Assembly (NCBI GenBank): GCA_937920495.1
Contig: CALEUQ010000027.1
Coordinates: 1-64,000, forward strand
Length of the DNA: 64,000 nucleotides
Direction of reading: 5' to 3'
Source: an uncultured bacterium
Lineage (GTDB): Bacteria > Spirochaetota > UBA4802 > UB4802
In this document: positions 28,442 to 37,799 of the stretch, piece by piece
How positions within the stretch are numbered: position 1 is the first letter of the stretch
Layout: each line of letters begins with the position of its first letter
Notes under the pieces: model-generated
What the model saw: only the letters and a program-made list of their open reading frames with translations
Told to the model about the DNA's origin: nothing
Databases searched by the model: none
Translations under genes and position numbers: made by a program

Positions 28442-29815
28442 CTAAAACTTTGCTCTGACACCCGTGTAAACATAATACTGGCTAAAATTTTCATCAGTAT
28501 TCCAGGCACATCCAGCAGTAAACATGACTGTAGTATAATATATATCAGCACCAATCCCATAACTTGAAGTTATATCCCAGCTATTAAATTCTGTTTTGTA
28601 CACACCGGATGAACCAAAGACCTCAACAAATACTAACTCATAGAGTACTTCATACAGTAATTCCAATCTGGCAATATGCCGCGATTGTGTTGCTGTGTAG
28701 CGGCTGGAATATCCTAACAGGTAACTATCGAACACATATTCGGCATATACCCTGTTGTGTGAATTAGTATAAAAGCTATAACCTGATGGAATGACATATA
28801 GACCAGACGTCACCTGTAATGGCATATACGCTGATATGCGTGATGTAGCAAGATATTCATACTGTGATATGCCCGCACACAGTGTTGCAGCAAATGTTTT
28901 ATTTTTTTTTGCAATTGAACGATCGTCACTTGCCTGAATACGAAGCTGTAGCCCCGCATCTTTGTACGCGTCATGCAGCTTTTCATCTGGCTCTGACACC
29001 GCATAGTATGTTGCAACACCGTAGATGAATGCTGATATGCCAAAAACTCCACTATTATGGAATATCCCAACACCAAAAAAAGGTTTGGCGATAGTTACCG
29101 TAAAATCAGTACCATAGCGCTCCCACACCACATATTGCCGGGAAACATCAATGCCAGCATGCCATCCTGTTTTTACGCGATAGCTCATATAATCGAGCAT
29201 GCCCTTTTTGGAAGTAACCCTTGCCTCATTAAACCCAACCTGTCCCTGTGCCGAAATCACAGCCCCGTAAAGAGGCATTGATACTGTAAGTGAAGGTGTT
29301 ACCCCATAGATAGGCAGCGTGGCAACTTCAAATGACCAGAGAAACGTCTTTGCTCTGACCCCTATAATCAGGCTGACATCATCTCCATCGTTGAAATTAA
29401 CAACATTGACCTTTATAGAATCCAATATATATTTTTCTTTAATCTGTAATAAAATGTTTTGCAGCGCTTTCTTATTGTACACTGTTCCTAACAATTGCCG
29501 TAAATCCTGCAATATTGATTCTGCATTATCTGAATCCGCTGTAAGCTGTATGTCCGCAATATGCGATTCCGCCACATACAGCACGCATACATCTTTATCA
29601 AGGTGATAACGCATTACATAGCTTGTAGTGTATCCTGATTCATGAAGCATATTGGTTAACGTTACCGCAAGTGCTTTTGCCTGCTGCTGTGTTGTCACGG
29701 TTTGCGTTTCAATTTCACTAATATCTAAGGGAACGCTAAGGCCAGTAACTATAACCTTTGCCATACATACAGTGGAATACAACATAAAGAAAAGCAAAAA
29801 AGAAATTCTGCTCAC
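28442..29815 (-). CDS. Outer-membrane beta-barrel protein with POTRA-like domain
   Basis: A signal peptide (RISFLLFFMLYSTVCMA) leads into about 130 residues with a POTRA-like pattern, then alternating beta strands to a C-terminal phenylalanine (GVRAKF). This fits the Omp85/two-partner secretion superfamily. The barrel has many aromatic strand ends, such as YVFDSYLLGYSSRY. GTG 29815 is chosen because GAGG lies 5 bases before it; an earlier GTG at 29845 is inside a repeat copy. Three copies of the GTCAGAGC repeat fall in the gene, one forming its last codons. It follows the LolA-like gene by 7 bases. Substrate unknown. Confidence 0.75.
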   Translation of the reverse strand: MSRISFLLFFMLYSTVCMAKVIVTGLSVPLDISEIETQTVTTQQQAKALAVTLTNMLHESGYTTSYVMRYHLDKDVCVLYVAESHIADIQLTADSDNAESILQDLRQLLGTVYNKKALQNILLQIKEKYILDSIKVNVVNFNDGDDVSLIIGVRAKTFLWSFEVATLPIYGVTPSLTVSMPLYGAVISAQGQVGFNEARVTSKKGMLDYMSYRVKTGWHAGIDVSRQYVVWERYGTDFTVTIAKPFFGVGIFHNSGVFGISAFIYGVATYYAVSEPDEKLHDAYKDAGLQLRIQASDDRSIAKKNKTFAATLCAGISQYEYLATSRISAYMPLQVTSGLYVIPSGYSFYTNSHNRVYAEYVFDSYLLGYSSRYTATQSRHIARLELLYEVLYELVFVEVFGSSGVYKTEFNSWDITSSYGIGADIYYTTVMFTAGCAWNTDENFSQYYVYTGVRAKF

Positions 29816-29822
29816 GCCACCC

Positions 29823-30527
29823 TCACATGTGTTTTGCTCTGACACCTTTTGGTAATTGCAGGATAAAAATATCAGGCGATATTTTTACATTAAGGTGCAC
29901 ATTATAATAGCGAGTTATATTGCGTGTGGTGCCATTATACGTACGTGCAATTACCTCAACCGTGGTGGGAAACCATATATCATTGATATATATATAATCT
30001 TCATATAGTTCCCGCATGATCTCAGTATTGTCGGCAGTATAGATAATTTTTTTTACCGGATAGCGTGTATGTGCATCAACTATTAATTCAATCTTAGTCC
30101 CAGTGGTAGTATCTATAAGCAAGTAGCGATGTGCCTTTTTGAAAAAGCCATAATACGTATCTTCTTTGCTTTTTATAACAATTCTATCCTTAAAATCAAA
30201 AAACTGAGCAAAAGGATGAGTAACCGGTGCATTCATGTTCTGCATTGTCCACAATTCTTTGGTGTTGGGATAATACCACTGAAGATTGCCTTTGTTCACA
30301 ACAACTATCTGAGAGAATGGCTTGTTATAATCTATGCGCATATTCTGTTTATATGCCCTGTATCTGCCCTCATAGCGAACAGCTGTTTTTCCTGTTTCAG
30401 CGATAACCTGCACAATAGTGGCATCAATACTTTCTACTGCAAAATTGGCTACAATGCTATCAAGCTCATCTGCGCGCAATTGAAGTGTACATACCAGTAT
30501 GCATATACTATATACTACATGTTTCAT
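29823..30527 (-). CDS. LolA-like outer-membrane lipoprotein-sorting family protein
   Basis: A signal peptide (HVVYSICILVCTLQLRA) is followed by a one-domain beta protein with the LolA-type order: VRYEGRYRAYKQNMRIDYNK, QWYYPNTKELW, FKDRIVIKSKEDTYYG and LIVDAHTRYPVKKIIYT. It is probably periplasmic. ATG 30527 is chosen for the signal peptide; the frame continues to 30605 through a repeat copy. The last codons (GVRAKHM) are formed by another repeat copy. It is followed by the barrel gene, so the pair may handle an envelope substrate; which one is not known. Confidence 0.7.
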   Translation of the reverse strand: MKHVVYSICILVCTLQLRADELDSIVANFAVESIDATIVQVIAETGKTAVRYEGRYRAYKQNMRIDYNKPFSQIVVVNKGNLQWYYPNTKELWTMQNMNAPVTHPFAQFFDFKDRIVIKSKEDTYYGFFKKAHRYLLIDTTTGTKIELIVDAHTRYPVKKIIYTADNTEIMRELYEDYIYINDIWFPTTVEVIARTYNGTTRNITRYYNVHLNVKISPDIFILQLPKGVRAKHM

Positions 30528-30614
30528 AGGTGTATGCTCTTTTAAATTTGTTGTTGCATAATTTGATTGCTCTGACACTATAGAGCATACCATCTCACTT
30601 GTCAAGGTAAACCT

Positions 30615-31295
30615 ATGCGGACACTACTTGGTTTATGTATAGTATTTGTGTGTTCCAATTATGTATTTTCACAGATAAATGATAGCGCCCAACCATTGCA
30701 ATACCCTTCAGGCGTTGTGTCTAACACACAGCCGTACTTTATATGGTGCGATATATACAATACTGCCAATAAACCATTCAAGGTTACAATGGCTATTGCC
30801 AGTTCACAGGGTCAGAGCAATGAATATACTCTTACTCCTGAAGTGCTTGATGGGATGTATTGTGTGGTGCAATTACCAGTTGCTCTGACACCCGGCACCT
30901 ACACATATACAACAAAGCTTTTACAAAACAACAAGCCTGTAAATACACGATATTATCATCACAAAAAGTACCCTATAGAAGGCAATTTCACTGTGGATAC
31001 AACACAACACAATCCAGTAGACTATTTATCTAAAACTGACCTTATATATTTTTTGAGTCAGAGCCGACAGAACACACTTCATAACGGCTATAACGCAGTA
31101 TTCTTTTCAGCAAGCGGAAGCATTTCCATTGGCACAGGTGTAGCAGTCTATTATTTGACTAATGTTGGCATAGCTACTACTATTATATCAGCAGTAGCTA
31201 TAACTTCAGGGGTAATTGGCATCTCTGCTGCTGTGTACTACGGTGTACAATATTATACCACCAAAAAAGAGATACTAACAGCAGTACATAAATAG
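30615..31295 (+). CDS. Hypothetical secreted or membrane protein
   Basis: A signal peptide (LLGLCIVFVCSNYVFS) is followed by an Ig-like beta domain of about 100 residues and, near 160-215, a glycine/alanine-rich hydrophobic pair (YYLTNVGIATTIISAVAI, VIGISAAVYYGV). The function is unknown. It is divergent from the LolA-like gene with a 10-base gap to the longest form of that frame. Three repeat copies lie within it, read as GQSN, ALTP and SQSR. Confidence 0.65.
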   Translation: MRTLLGLCIVFVCSNYVFSQINDSAQPLQYPSGVVSNTQPYFIWCDIYNTANKPFKVTMAIASSQGQSNEYTLTPEVLDGMYCVVQLPVALTPGTYTYTTKLLQNNKPVNTRYYHHKKYPIEGNFTVDTTQHNPVDYLSKTDLIYFLSQSRQNTLHNGYNAVFFSASGSISIGTGVAVYYLTNVGIATTIISAVAITSGVIGISAAVYYGVQYYTTKKEILTAVHK

Positions 31296-31329
31296 CGTTA
31301 TGGATCAGAGCTTTATATTTTCTTTACAA

Positions 31330-31896
31330 TCATAGTTCTCCATTAAAGTAATCAAGTAGACGCGCAATGCATTCTTCCAGAGTGTTGCCTAATTCCAAAA
31401 AATATTGATGGAATGTAATTTTTACATTAGTGCGAAAGTTAATGTCAAAATAAGCTTTTGATCCTCCAAAGTAACTATCAAACGGACTCTTCACTTTGCC
31501 TGCCCTCACCGGATTATTGGCAAAATACCATATTAAATTGAATAAATACATACGGGGATTATCCGCAAATTCTACAACACTGTCTTTAAAACGTTCATTC
31601 CATACCGGTCCTGTACGCTTTGCAAGTTTATTAAAACGCTGTGCAAAACGAGATTTCAAGTACTGCATAATGCGAGATATGGTAGCACCGCCTTCAACAG
31701 TTCTGATAAGCAAATGAATATGGTTATCCATAATTTGATAATTAATAAGTTCAAATGCATATTTTTCCTGTGTCAATATAATGCAGTACTCAAAAATAGC
31801 TTTAATAGCATCATCTTCCATCATATTTCTGCATTCGATAAGGCGACTGGTGATATGATACGTAATGTTTGCTGCAATAAACCGTGGTTTACGCAT
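31330..31896 (-). CDS. REP-associated-type (IS200-like) transposase
   Basis: This 188-residue HUH-family protein has the metal-binding DNHIHLL motif (His59, His61) and the downstream RTGPVWNERFKDSVVE and YIWYFANNPVRAG-like blocks of RAYT proteins. GGGAGG lies 7 bases before the ATG. It has no terminal inverted repeats of a normal insertion sequence; instead the region around it is full of GGTGTCAGAGC copies. In the helix where the catalytic tyrosine of related proteins often lies (KxxYxxYFN-like), this protein reads KSRFAQRFN; a nearby tyrosine is Tyr79. Confidence 0.85.
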   Translation of the reverse strand: MRKPRFIAANITYHITSRLIECRNMMEDDAIKAIFEYCIILTQEKYAFELINYQIMDNHIHLLIRTVEGGATISRIMQYLKSRFAQRFNKLAKRTGPVWNERFKDSVVEFADNPRMYLFNLIWYFANNPVRAGKVKSPFDSYFGGSKAYFDINFRTNVKITFHQYFLELGNTLEECIARLLDYFNGEL

Positions 31897-32211
31897 ACAT
31901 TTCCTCCCAAAAAAATTTTTATGACTTTATGTATATAAACGCTTGAGGGCAAAAAAATTAAAAAAATATTTACGGAATTTTAAAAAATTTTTGGTGTCAG
32001 AGCAAATTAAAAAACTCATCGGTGTCAGAGCATCCAATAAAAGATTGAAAATCAATAATCATTACAGTAAAATGTATATATACAATAGAGTACACCCCGC
32101 GGTAAAAAATGTCAGAGTGTGCTTTTACAATAATTTTTAAAGAATTATCTATGCATAATTGATAATATATTTCTTTTAATACTCTAACTACAGGTTCTGC
32201 AACTAAACAAA
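31897..32211. other. Intergenic region with two direct repeat copies
   Basis: This 315-base gap between the transposase and mfd has no gene. It contains two exact GGTGTCAGAGCA copies 28 bases apart (31993 and 32021) and a partial one near 32110. The rest is very AT-rich. Confidence 0.6.
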
Positions 32212-35200
32212 ATGGTTTTACATACACTCACTCAAAAATATGCGCAAAGTAGCGAATTCCAATCGCTGATAGCTTCAGGTGTCAGAGCCTTTTCCATAGA
32301 AGGCATTCATCCTTCTTCATTCCCATTTATTGTAGCAACGTCTTTTAACACGCTGCAATCACAAACCATTGTGGTCACCACCGACTATCACACAATGAAC
32401 CGTTTTGTTACCGACATTTCAGCATTTGTTGATGAAGATATCATATTCCCCTTCCCTGCGTTGGAAGTCCTTCCATATGAATATGTTAACCCGTCTTCAT
32501 CTATTGAACGCGACCGCATTACCGCGCTGTATCAGCTTCTTTCAGGCAAACCTGTTATTGTGGTTGCAACCATAGAATCACTGCTCAGAGCCATCCCCCA
32601 TAAGGAATTCTTCTTAAAAAAGGGCATTCACATCAACAAAGATGAAGAGTACCCGTTTGAAGTAATCATCGAAACACTTGTCGATTATGGTTATGAGCGC
32701 GAAACACGCGTTGATCGTTACGGCCAATTTTCCGTCAAAGGCGGAATTATCGACATCTATCTGCCAAATGCAGCCAATCCGGTTCGTCTGGATTTTTTTG
32801 GCGACACCTGCGAGTCCATCCGCTACTTTGACCCCGCAACACAGGTTTCACTGGCACACATAGATGCAATAACAATCTATCCACGCCGCGAAATTTTGTT
32901 ATCCCCATCTGAAAAAGAAAAAATACAAATAAAGCTGCAGCGCAGCGATAGCAACCTGAATCAGGCACTGGATGCATTGCATAAAACAAATATCCCGGGC
33001 ATATACGATTTGTTCCCACTGTCAATTGAAACCGACACCATCCTGTCGTTTGCACACAATCCACACATTTTCCTGTGCGATCCAGCACAACTCAGAGCAA
33101 AATTGTATGAAATAGATCGCACATACCATCAGCTCTACAACCACAAAAAAGAAAGCACATTCTGTATTCCTGCATCACAAATTTTATTAAGCGATAGTTA
33201 CCAAAAAATAGAATCACAGGCTGTAAAACTTCACCCATTCATTACTGATTCGCAGAAGGTATGGCACTTAAAAAGTATCCCATCATTTCAGGGAAGGATA
33301 CAGGATGTACGAAGTGCGTGCGCACAATGGATTGAAGAAGGATGGCATATTGTTGTAAGCACATCATTTGAAGGTCAGGCTCGCAGGCTATATGATTTAT
33401 TTAATGAATTTAAACCATCACAGCAATTTGATACCTGTAATCCTGAAAAACCATTTAGCATTATCATTTCAAATCTGCATGAAGGCATCCAGATAGGAAG
33501 CATCAATACATGTATCATTACCGACCATGAAATTTTTGGCAAATCATACAGAAAGAAAAAGCATTTCAAGCAAAAATACTCAAAGCCAATAGAAACCTTC
33601 TTGGAACTATCGCCCGGCGATTATGTGGTGCATATTAACCACGGCATTGGGATATTCAAAGCTATTGAGCGCATGACTGCCGGAGGCGTTGAGCGTGATT
33701 TTCTGGTCATAGAGTATGCTGATGGTGACAGATTATATGTGTCACTGGATCAGATAAACATGGTTCAGCGCTATGTGGGGCTTGACGGCAGAAAACCGCG
33801 GATTGATGCACTTGGTAAGAAATCAGCATGGAATCGTATTAAAGAGCGTGTACAGCAGTCAGTGGAAGAGATAGCACAGGATCTGCTTAAGATCTACTCA
33901 CAGCGAAAAGCGTTGAAAGGATTTCAGTACCCGCCGGATACAATGTGGCAGGAGGAATTTGAATCAAAATTTGAATACGAAGAAACACCTGACCAGATTA
34001 CAGCCATTGAAGATGTCAAGGATGATATGGAAAAACCCCAACCAATGGATCGTCTGGTATGCGGTGATGTTGGATTTGGCAAAACCGAAGTTGCCATCAG
34101 AGCTGCATTCAAAGCGGTAATGGCAGGTAAACAGGTAGCAATCCTTGTTCCCACAACAGTACTTGCAATGCAGCATTATACTACCTTTGCAACACGTTTT
34201 GCTGATTATCCGGTAACTATCGAGATGCTATCGCGCTTTAAAACACAGCAGCAAATAAAATCAATAAAAGATAGGCTTAAAGCAGGAGCTATCGACATTA
34301 TTATTGGTACACATGCATTGCTTGCAAAAGATGTAAATTTCAAAAATTTAGGGCTTGTTGTCATAGATGAGGAGCAGCGCTTTGGTGTAAAGCATAAAGA
34401 GCATTTAAAGAAACTGCGGCTTCTGGTGGATGTGCTCACGCTTTCTGCAACACCTATACCGCGGACACTGCATATGGGGCTTGCAGGTATACGCGATCTG
34501 TCAATCATCGCCACGCCACCGGAAAACCGACAGTCTATTGAAACGCTGGTTATTGAAGATAACCCTGATATTGTTCGCATGGCTATCTTAAAAGAGATAG
34601 AACGCAAGGGACAGGTGTTTTATGTGCACAACCGTATCAGTACCATCTATGAACAGGCGCAGTATCTGGAAAAGCTTGTGCCAGAAGCAACGTTTTGTGT
34701 GGCACACGGCAGAATGCATGAACACGAGCTTGAAGAGGTAATGATAGACTTTATCAATGGCAAATATGATGTACTGGTTTCAACATCTATCATCGAGTCA
34801 GGGCTTGACATGCCTAATGTGAATACTATTATAATCAACAGAGCCGATACATTTGGATTGTCGCAATTATATCAGTTAAAGGGGCGCGTGGGACGATCCG
34901 ACAAACAGGCGTATGCCTATCTCTTTTATCCAAAAGATGCACAGTTAACCGAAGACGCACAGAAGCGGCTTCAGGTGATTGCCGAATATACCGAGATTGG
35001 TAGCGGATTTAAGATTGCTATGAAGGATATGGAAATTCGTGGATCGGGCAATATTTTAGGCAAAGAGCAATCAGGCAATATCATGGATGTGGGCTTTGAT
35101 CTGTACTGTCAGATGCTTGAAGAAGCTGTGCGAAAGCTCAAAGGAGAAAAACCTTTACAAGTATTCAGAACACCAGTGTATATCAAAACCAATATGTTCA

Positions 35201-35601
35201 TTCCTGATAGCTACATCGCTGACACAAAACAGAAGATAGAATTTTACAAGCGATATGAAGCCTGCGAATCGCTTGAAGAGCTTGCTAATCTTACCAATGA
35301 GATGATTGACCGCTTTGGGCCGCCGCCTGAAGAAGTGAAATCTCTTATAGCTATGGAGGAAGTGCGCACGCTTGCATCTTTGCTTTATATTGACGAAATT
35401 ATCGATGATACAAAACTGGTTAAAATGCGCATTACCAAAGAATCAAAGCTTGATACCAAAAAACTAATTTCACTTATTCAGAAAGATACACGGCTGTCCA
35501 TTGACAGGTACGACCGGGAGATAGTAAACTTTATTACTGGACCAGTTCCTGCTGAAAAAAAGTTAGATGAAATAAAAAAATTGTTGCAACAATTACTATA
35601 A
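32212..35601 (+). CDS. mfd: Transcription-repair coupling factor
   Basis: Mfd removes stalled RNA polymerase from damaged DNA and recruits UvrA. The protein is full length (1129). The N-terminal UvrB-like module includes FPALEVLPYEYVNPSS. The polymerase-interaction domain (about 460-520) is followed by the translocase with GDVGFGKTEVA near residue 620 and DEEQRFG, and ends with the TRCF domain. No ribosome site is clear before ATG 32212. A GGTGTCAGAGC copy encodes GVRA at about residue 23, and three GCGATAGTT-type sites lie in the gene. Confidence 0.97.
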   Translation: MVLHTLTQKYAQSSEFQSLIASGVRAFSIEGIHPSSFPFIVATSFNTLQSQTIVVTTDYHTMNRFVTDISAFVDEDIIFPFPALEVLPYEYVNPSSSIERDRITALYQLLSGKPVIVVATIESLLRAIPHKEFFLKKGIHINKDEEYPFEVIIETLVDYGYERETRVDRYGQFSVKGGIIDIYLPNAANPVRLDFFGDTCESIRYFDPATQVSLAHIDAITIYPRREILLSPSEKEKIQIKLQRSDSNLNQALDALHKTNIPGIYDLFPLSIETDTILSFAHNPHIFLCDPAQLRAKLYEIDRTYHQLYNHKKESTFCIPASQILLSDSYQKIESQAVKLHPFITDSQKVWHLKSIPSFQGRIQDVRSACAQWIEEGWHIVVSTSFEGQARRLYDLFNEFKPSQQFDTCNPEKPFSIIISNLHEGIQIGSINTCIITDHEIFGKSYRKKKHFKQKYSKPIETFLELSPGDYVVHINHGIGIFKAIERMTAGGVERDFLVIEYADGDRLYVSLDQINMVQRYVGLDGRKPRIDALGKKSAWNRIKERVQQSVEEIAQDLLKIYSQRKALKGFQYPPDTMWQEEFESKFEYEETPDQITAIEDVKDDMEKPQPMDRLVCGDVGFGKTEVAIRAAFKAVMAGKQVAILVPTTVLAMQHYTTFATRFADYPVTIEMLSRFKTQQQIKSIKDRLKAGAIDIIIGTHALLAKDVNFKNLGLVVIDEEQRFGVKHKEHLKKLRLLVDVLTLSATPIPRTLHMGLAGIRDLSIIATPPENRQSIETLVIEDNPDIVRMAILKEIERKGQVFYVHNRISTIYEQAQYLEKLVPEATFCVAHGRMHEHELEEVMIDFINGKYDVLVSTSIIESGLDMPNVNTIIINRADTFGLSQLYQLKGRVGRSDKQAYAYLFYPKDAQLTEDAQKRLQVIAEYTEIGSGFKIAMKDMEIRGSGNILGKEQSGNIMDVGFDLYCQMLEEAVRKLKGEKPLQVFRTPVYIKTNMFIPDSYIADTKQKIEFYKRYEACESLEELANLTNEMIDRFGPPPEEVKSLIAMEEVRTLASLLYIDEIIDDTKLVKMRITKESKLDTKKLISLIQKDTRLSIDRYDREIVNFITGPVPAEKKLDEIKKLLQQLL

Positions 35602-35651
35602 TCCATTAATTTTACTCAAACTTCTATTTTTATAAACAGTAATCAATTAAC

Positions 35652-35676
35652 CCTCCCTCTGGAGGCATATTTTTTA
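35652..35676 (+). terminator. Possible terminator of mfd
   Basis: CCTCC (35652-35656) and GGAGG (35661-35665) form a 5-bp stem with a 4-base loop, followed by CATATTTTTTATT. The stem is short, so confidence is modest. Confidence 0.45.
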
Positions 35677-35702
35677 TTCTAAATATAAAAGGATGGATTA
35701 TT

Positions 35703-36368
35703 ATGAAAACAAAGATTTTGTATTCAATTATTGCTGTTATGATATGTGCACTTGCAATCTCTTGTGGGAATAAGTACGGCGGCACATGGATTGCAAAAAT
35801 TGACAGCGACCAGATCACCGATAATGAACTTAATGCATATTACTATGCACAGATGAAGAGTATTTATAACCTACCCAAAGAAGAGATAGATAAGCTGGCA
35901 CAGGATCCGGCACAGTTAGAACGCAACCCACTGCTGAATAAAAATAACTTCCTTGAGCAGATGATTCAACAGCGTCTTGTGTATAAAAAAGCAATTGATG
36001 ATGGTATTTTAAAAAATGAGGAATTACAAACTCTGTTAGATATTTCAAAAGAAGGCCTTGTGGTACAGTACTATATCCGTGAAAAATTCAAAAATGATAT
36101 TACTATTGCACCTCAGGAAGTTGAGCAGATTTACAATCAGCAACGGGCTCGTTTCAAAGGTGTTCCTGTGGATCAGGCTGAAATGTATATCAAACAGCAG
36201 CTCTTTCAGCAAAAGCTTAATATGAAAATTAAAGAGTTAGTTGATACATTGCGCGACGAAAAGAAGATTGAGAAAAACATGGAATTGCTCAGAAAAGAGC
36301 TAAACCCCCAAACACAAAGCCCTGAGCAACAGGCACCTCAGCAGGCACCACAACAACCAGCAAAATAA
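35703..36368 (+). CDS. SurA N-domain-like periplasmic lipoprotein
   Basis: A lipoprotein signal ends ALAISC, followed by a SurA/PrsA-type chaperone pattern: IAKIDSDQITDNELNAYYYA, NFLEQMIQQRLVYKKAIDDG and QVEQIYNQQR-like helices. No peptidyl-prolyl isomerase domain is present, so it is a chaperone module only. The tail is low-complexity P/Q (QQAPQQAPQQ). AAGGA precedes the ATG. A strong terminator follows 41 bases after the stop. Confidence 0.75.
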   Translation: MKTKILYSIIAVMICALAISCGNKYGGTWIAKIDSDQITDNELNAYYYAQMKSIYNLPKEEIDKLAQDPAQLERNPLLNKNNFLEQMIQQRLVYKKAIDDGILKNEELQTLLDISKEGLVVQYYIREKFKNDITIAPQEVEQIYNQQRARFKGVPVDQAEMYIKQQLFQQKLNMKIKELVDTLRDEKKIEKNMELLRKELNPQTQSPEQQAPQQAPQQPAK

Positions 36369-36408
36369 TCTCCTTCCATATTATAATTCTTTTGTTTACA
36401 GAGTCAGG

Positions 36409-36436
36409 GGCTGCTCCCATGAGCAGCCTTTTTTTT
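36409..36436 (+). terminator. Rho-independent terminator
   Basis: GGCTGCTC (36409-36416) and GAGCAGCC (36421-36428) form a perfect 8-bp stem with loop CCAT, followed by eight T. It ends the SurA-like gene. Confidence 0.92.
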
Positions 36437-36472
36437 ATACAATAATAATTGTACAATCATAAATTGTAACAA

Positions 36473-37792
36473 TTATGGCATTAATTTATTATATATGGCT
36501 AAAATGACATCTTCTACATAGTGCGTATTATCAATCACAATGCTATTGCCTTTAACCAGCGGATCTAACAACATTTCAATATCACGGGTGATTCTGCCAT
36601 ATTGTCCAACAAACGATTCTAATCGTGCACGCAATCGATACTGCAGGCGTTCTGTGTAATCTTTGGATTTATATTCACGTATCAACGAAAGCAGTGCACC
36701 TTTATCCTGTGGAAGTTTACCGTTTAGTGGCAATAAATTCGTTGCGCTATCGCTATACAGCATAACAGGAACATCTATTGCTGTTAAGAGCATTTCGATT
36801 TCATCAACAATTTCATCATCGCTGCAGGTTTCAAACTCCCCTCTTTTTACCATATCCATAAGCGGTGTATAGGGAAAAACCGAAAGTGTGCGCAAACGAA
36901 CAAAATCAGGTGTTATTGCATTAATGACGCGAGCTGTTTCACGAGCATGGTTTTTACTCAACCGTCTGCCACCCAGTCCCGGCATTATATATATTGAAAC
37001 TGAAAGTCCTGCTTCCTTAGCTTTTAGGCATCCTTCAATATGATCACGGGAATCTTCACCTTTATGTACTAGATTCAAAACATCATCACTGCCGCTTTCG
37101 ATGCCAAAATGTACACGGCAAATTCCAGCCTTTTGCAACTGCAGAAGATCCTTAACATCTTTTTTTCGTGCAGTTTTAGTACGACCATACACAGTAAAGC
37201 GCTCAATTGTTGGGAAATTGCGTTTTATTGTCGATAGTATCTTTTCATAGTCTTTTGTTGCTACTATCAGTCCATCAGCATCACCCAAAAAGCATGTTTT
37301 ACCACCACCAATACGCCATTGCACAATATGCTCAAAACACTGTGCCAGCGTAGGTCTATCAACAAACCACTGCATAAACCATTGCATGCGTTCATCATCA
37401 ATATCTGTGACTATTTCATTACAACCATCACTATTGATGGTACCCCCTTTATCAGGATCAATGATACCTGCTTCCCAACGTTGCTGTTGCACCCTCTGTA
37501 ATATGCCCTGCAGCTTATAAAAGTCAGCTTCAGAATAAACAGGATAACCTATTCCCTGTTCAAACAAAAAATCATCAATACGTTTTGCCTGCTGTACATC
37601 TTCTACCACCTCATCAGCTGTTCTTCTGGAAAACTTTGCACCGCATTTATATACAGGACAAAACGCGCACTTATTCCAGTAACAGTTACGCGTAAGCCTG
37701 AATGTAAGGCTGTAATTTTCCGTTGGTGGACGAATGGAACAGATTTCAAATGGCTGTAAATCAAGCACATCTGTTTTTGATGAAAGATGCAT
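36473..37792 (-). CDS. Radical SAM protein
   Basis: The cluster motif is CYWNKCAFC (Cys37, 42 and 45 from ATG 37792), a CX4CX2C form seen in a known radical SAM subgroup, followed by FCPVYKCG. Later motifs include RVHFGIESGSDDVLNLVHKG and IYIMPGLGG. The reaction is unknown. A TTG at 37810 is in frame, but ATG 37792 has GGAG close before it. The 5' end abuts a pseudogene remnant upstream, so the start region may have been rebuilt by that insertion. Confidence 0.85.
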   Translation of the reverse strand: MHLSSKTDVLDLQPFEICSIRPPTENYSLTFRLTRNCYWNKCAFCPVYKCGAKFSRRTADEVVEDVQQAKRIDDFLFEQGIGYPVYSEADFYKLQGILQRVQQQRWEAGIIDPDKGGTINSDGCNEIVTDIDDERMQWFMQWFVDRPTLAQCFEHIVQWRIGGGKTCFLGDADGLIVATKDYEKILSTIKRNFPTIERFTVYGRTKTARKKDVKDLLQLQKAGICRVHFGIESGSDDVLNLVHKGEDSRDHIEGCLKAKEAGLSVSIYIMPGLGGRRLSKNHARETARVINAITPDFVRLRTLSVFPYTPLMDMVKRGEFETCSDDEIVDEIEMLLTAIDVPVMLYSDSATNLLPLNGKLPQDKGALLSLIREYKSKDYTERLQYRLRARLESFVGQYGRITRDIEMLLDPLVKGNSIVIDNTHYVEDVILAIYNKLMP

Positions 37793-37799
37793 ATTCTCC

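Larger units (their letters stand above)
28451..32289. repeat. Cluster of the short repeat GGTGTCAGAGC(A/C)
   Basis: The 8-mer GTCAGAGC or its complement occurs 11 times in 3.9 kb. Plus orientation: 30808-30819, 31054-31065, 31993-32004, 32021-32032 and 32278-32289. Minus orientation: 28451-28462, 28989-29000, 29351-29362, 29835-29846, 30568-30579 and 30881-30892. Most match GGTGTCAGAGC fully. Copies fall in five genes, in different frames, and in gaps. They surround a REP-associated-type transposase gene at 31330-31896. I noticed none elsewhere in the window. Confidence 0.85.
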
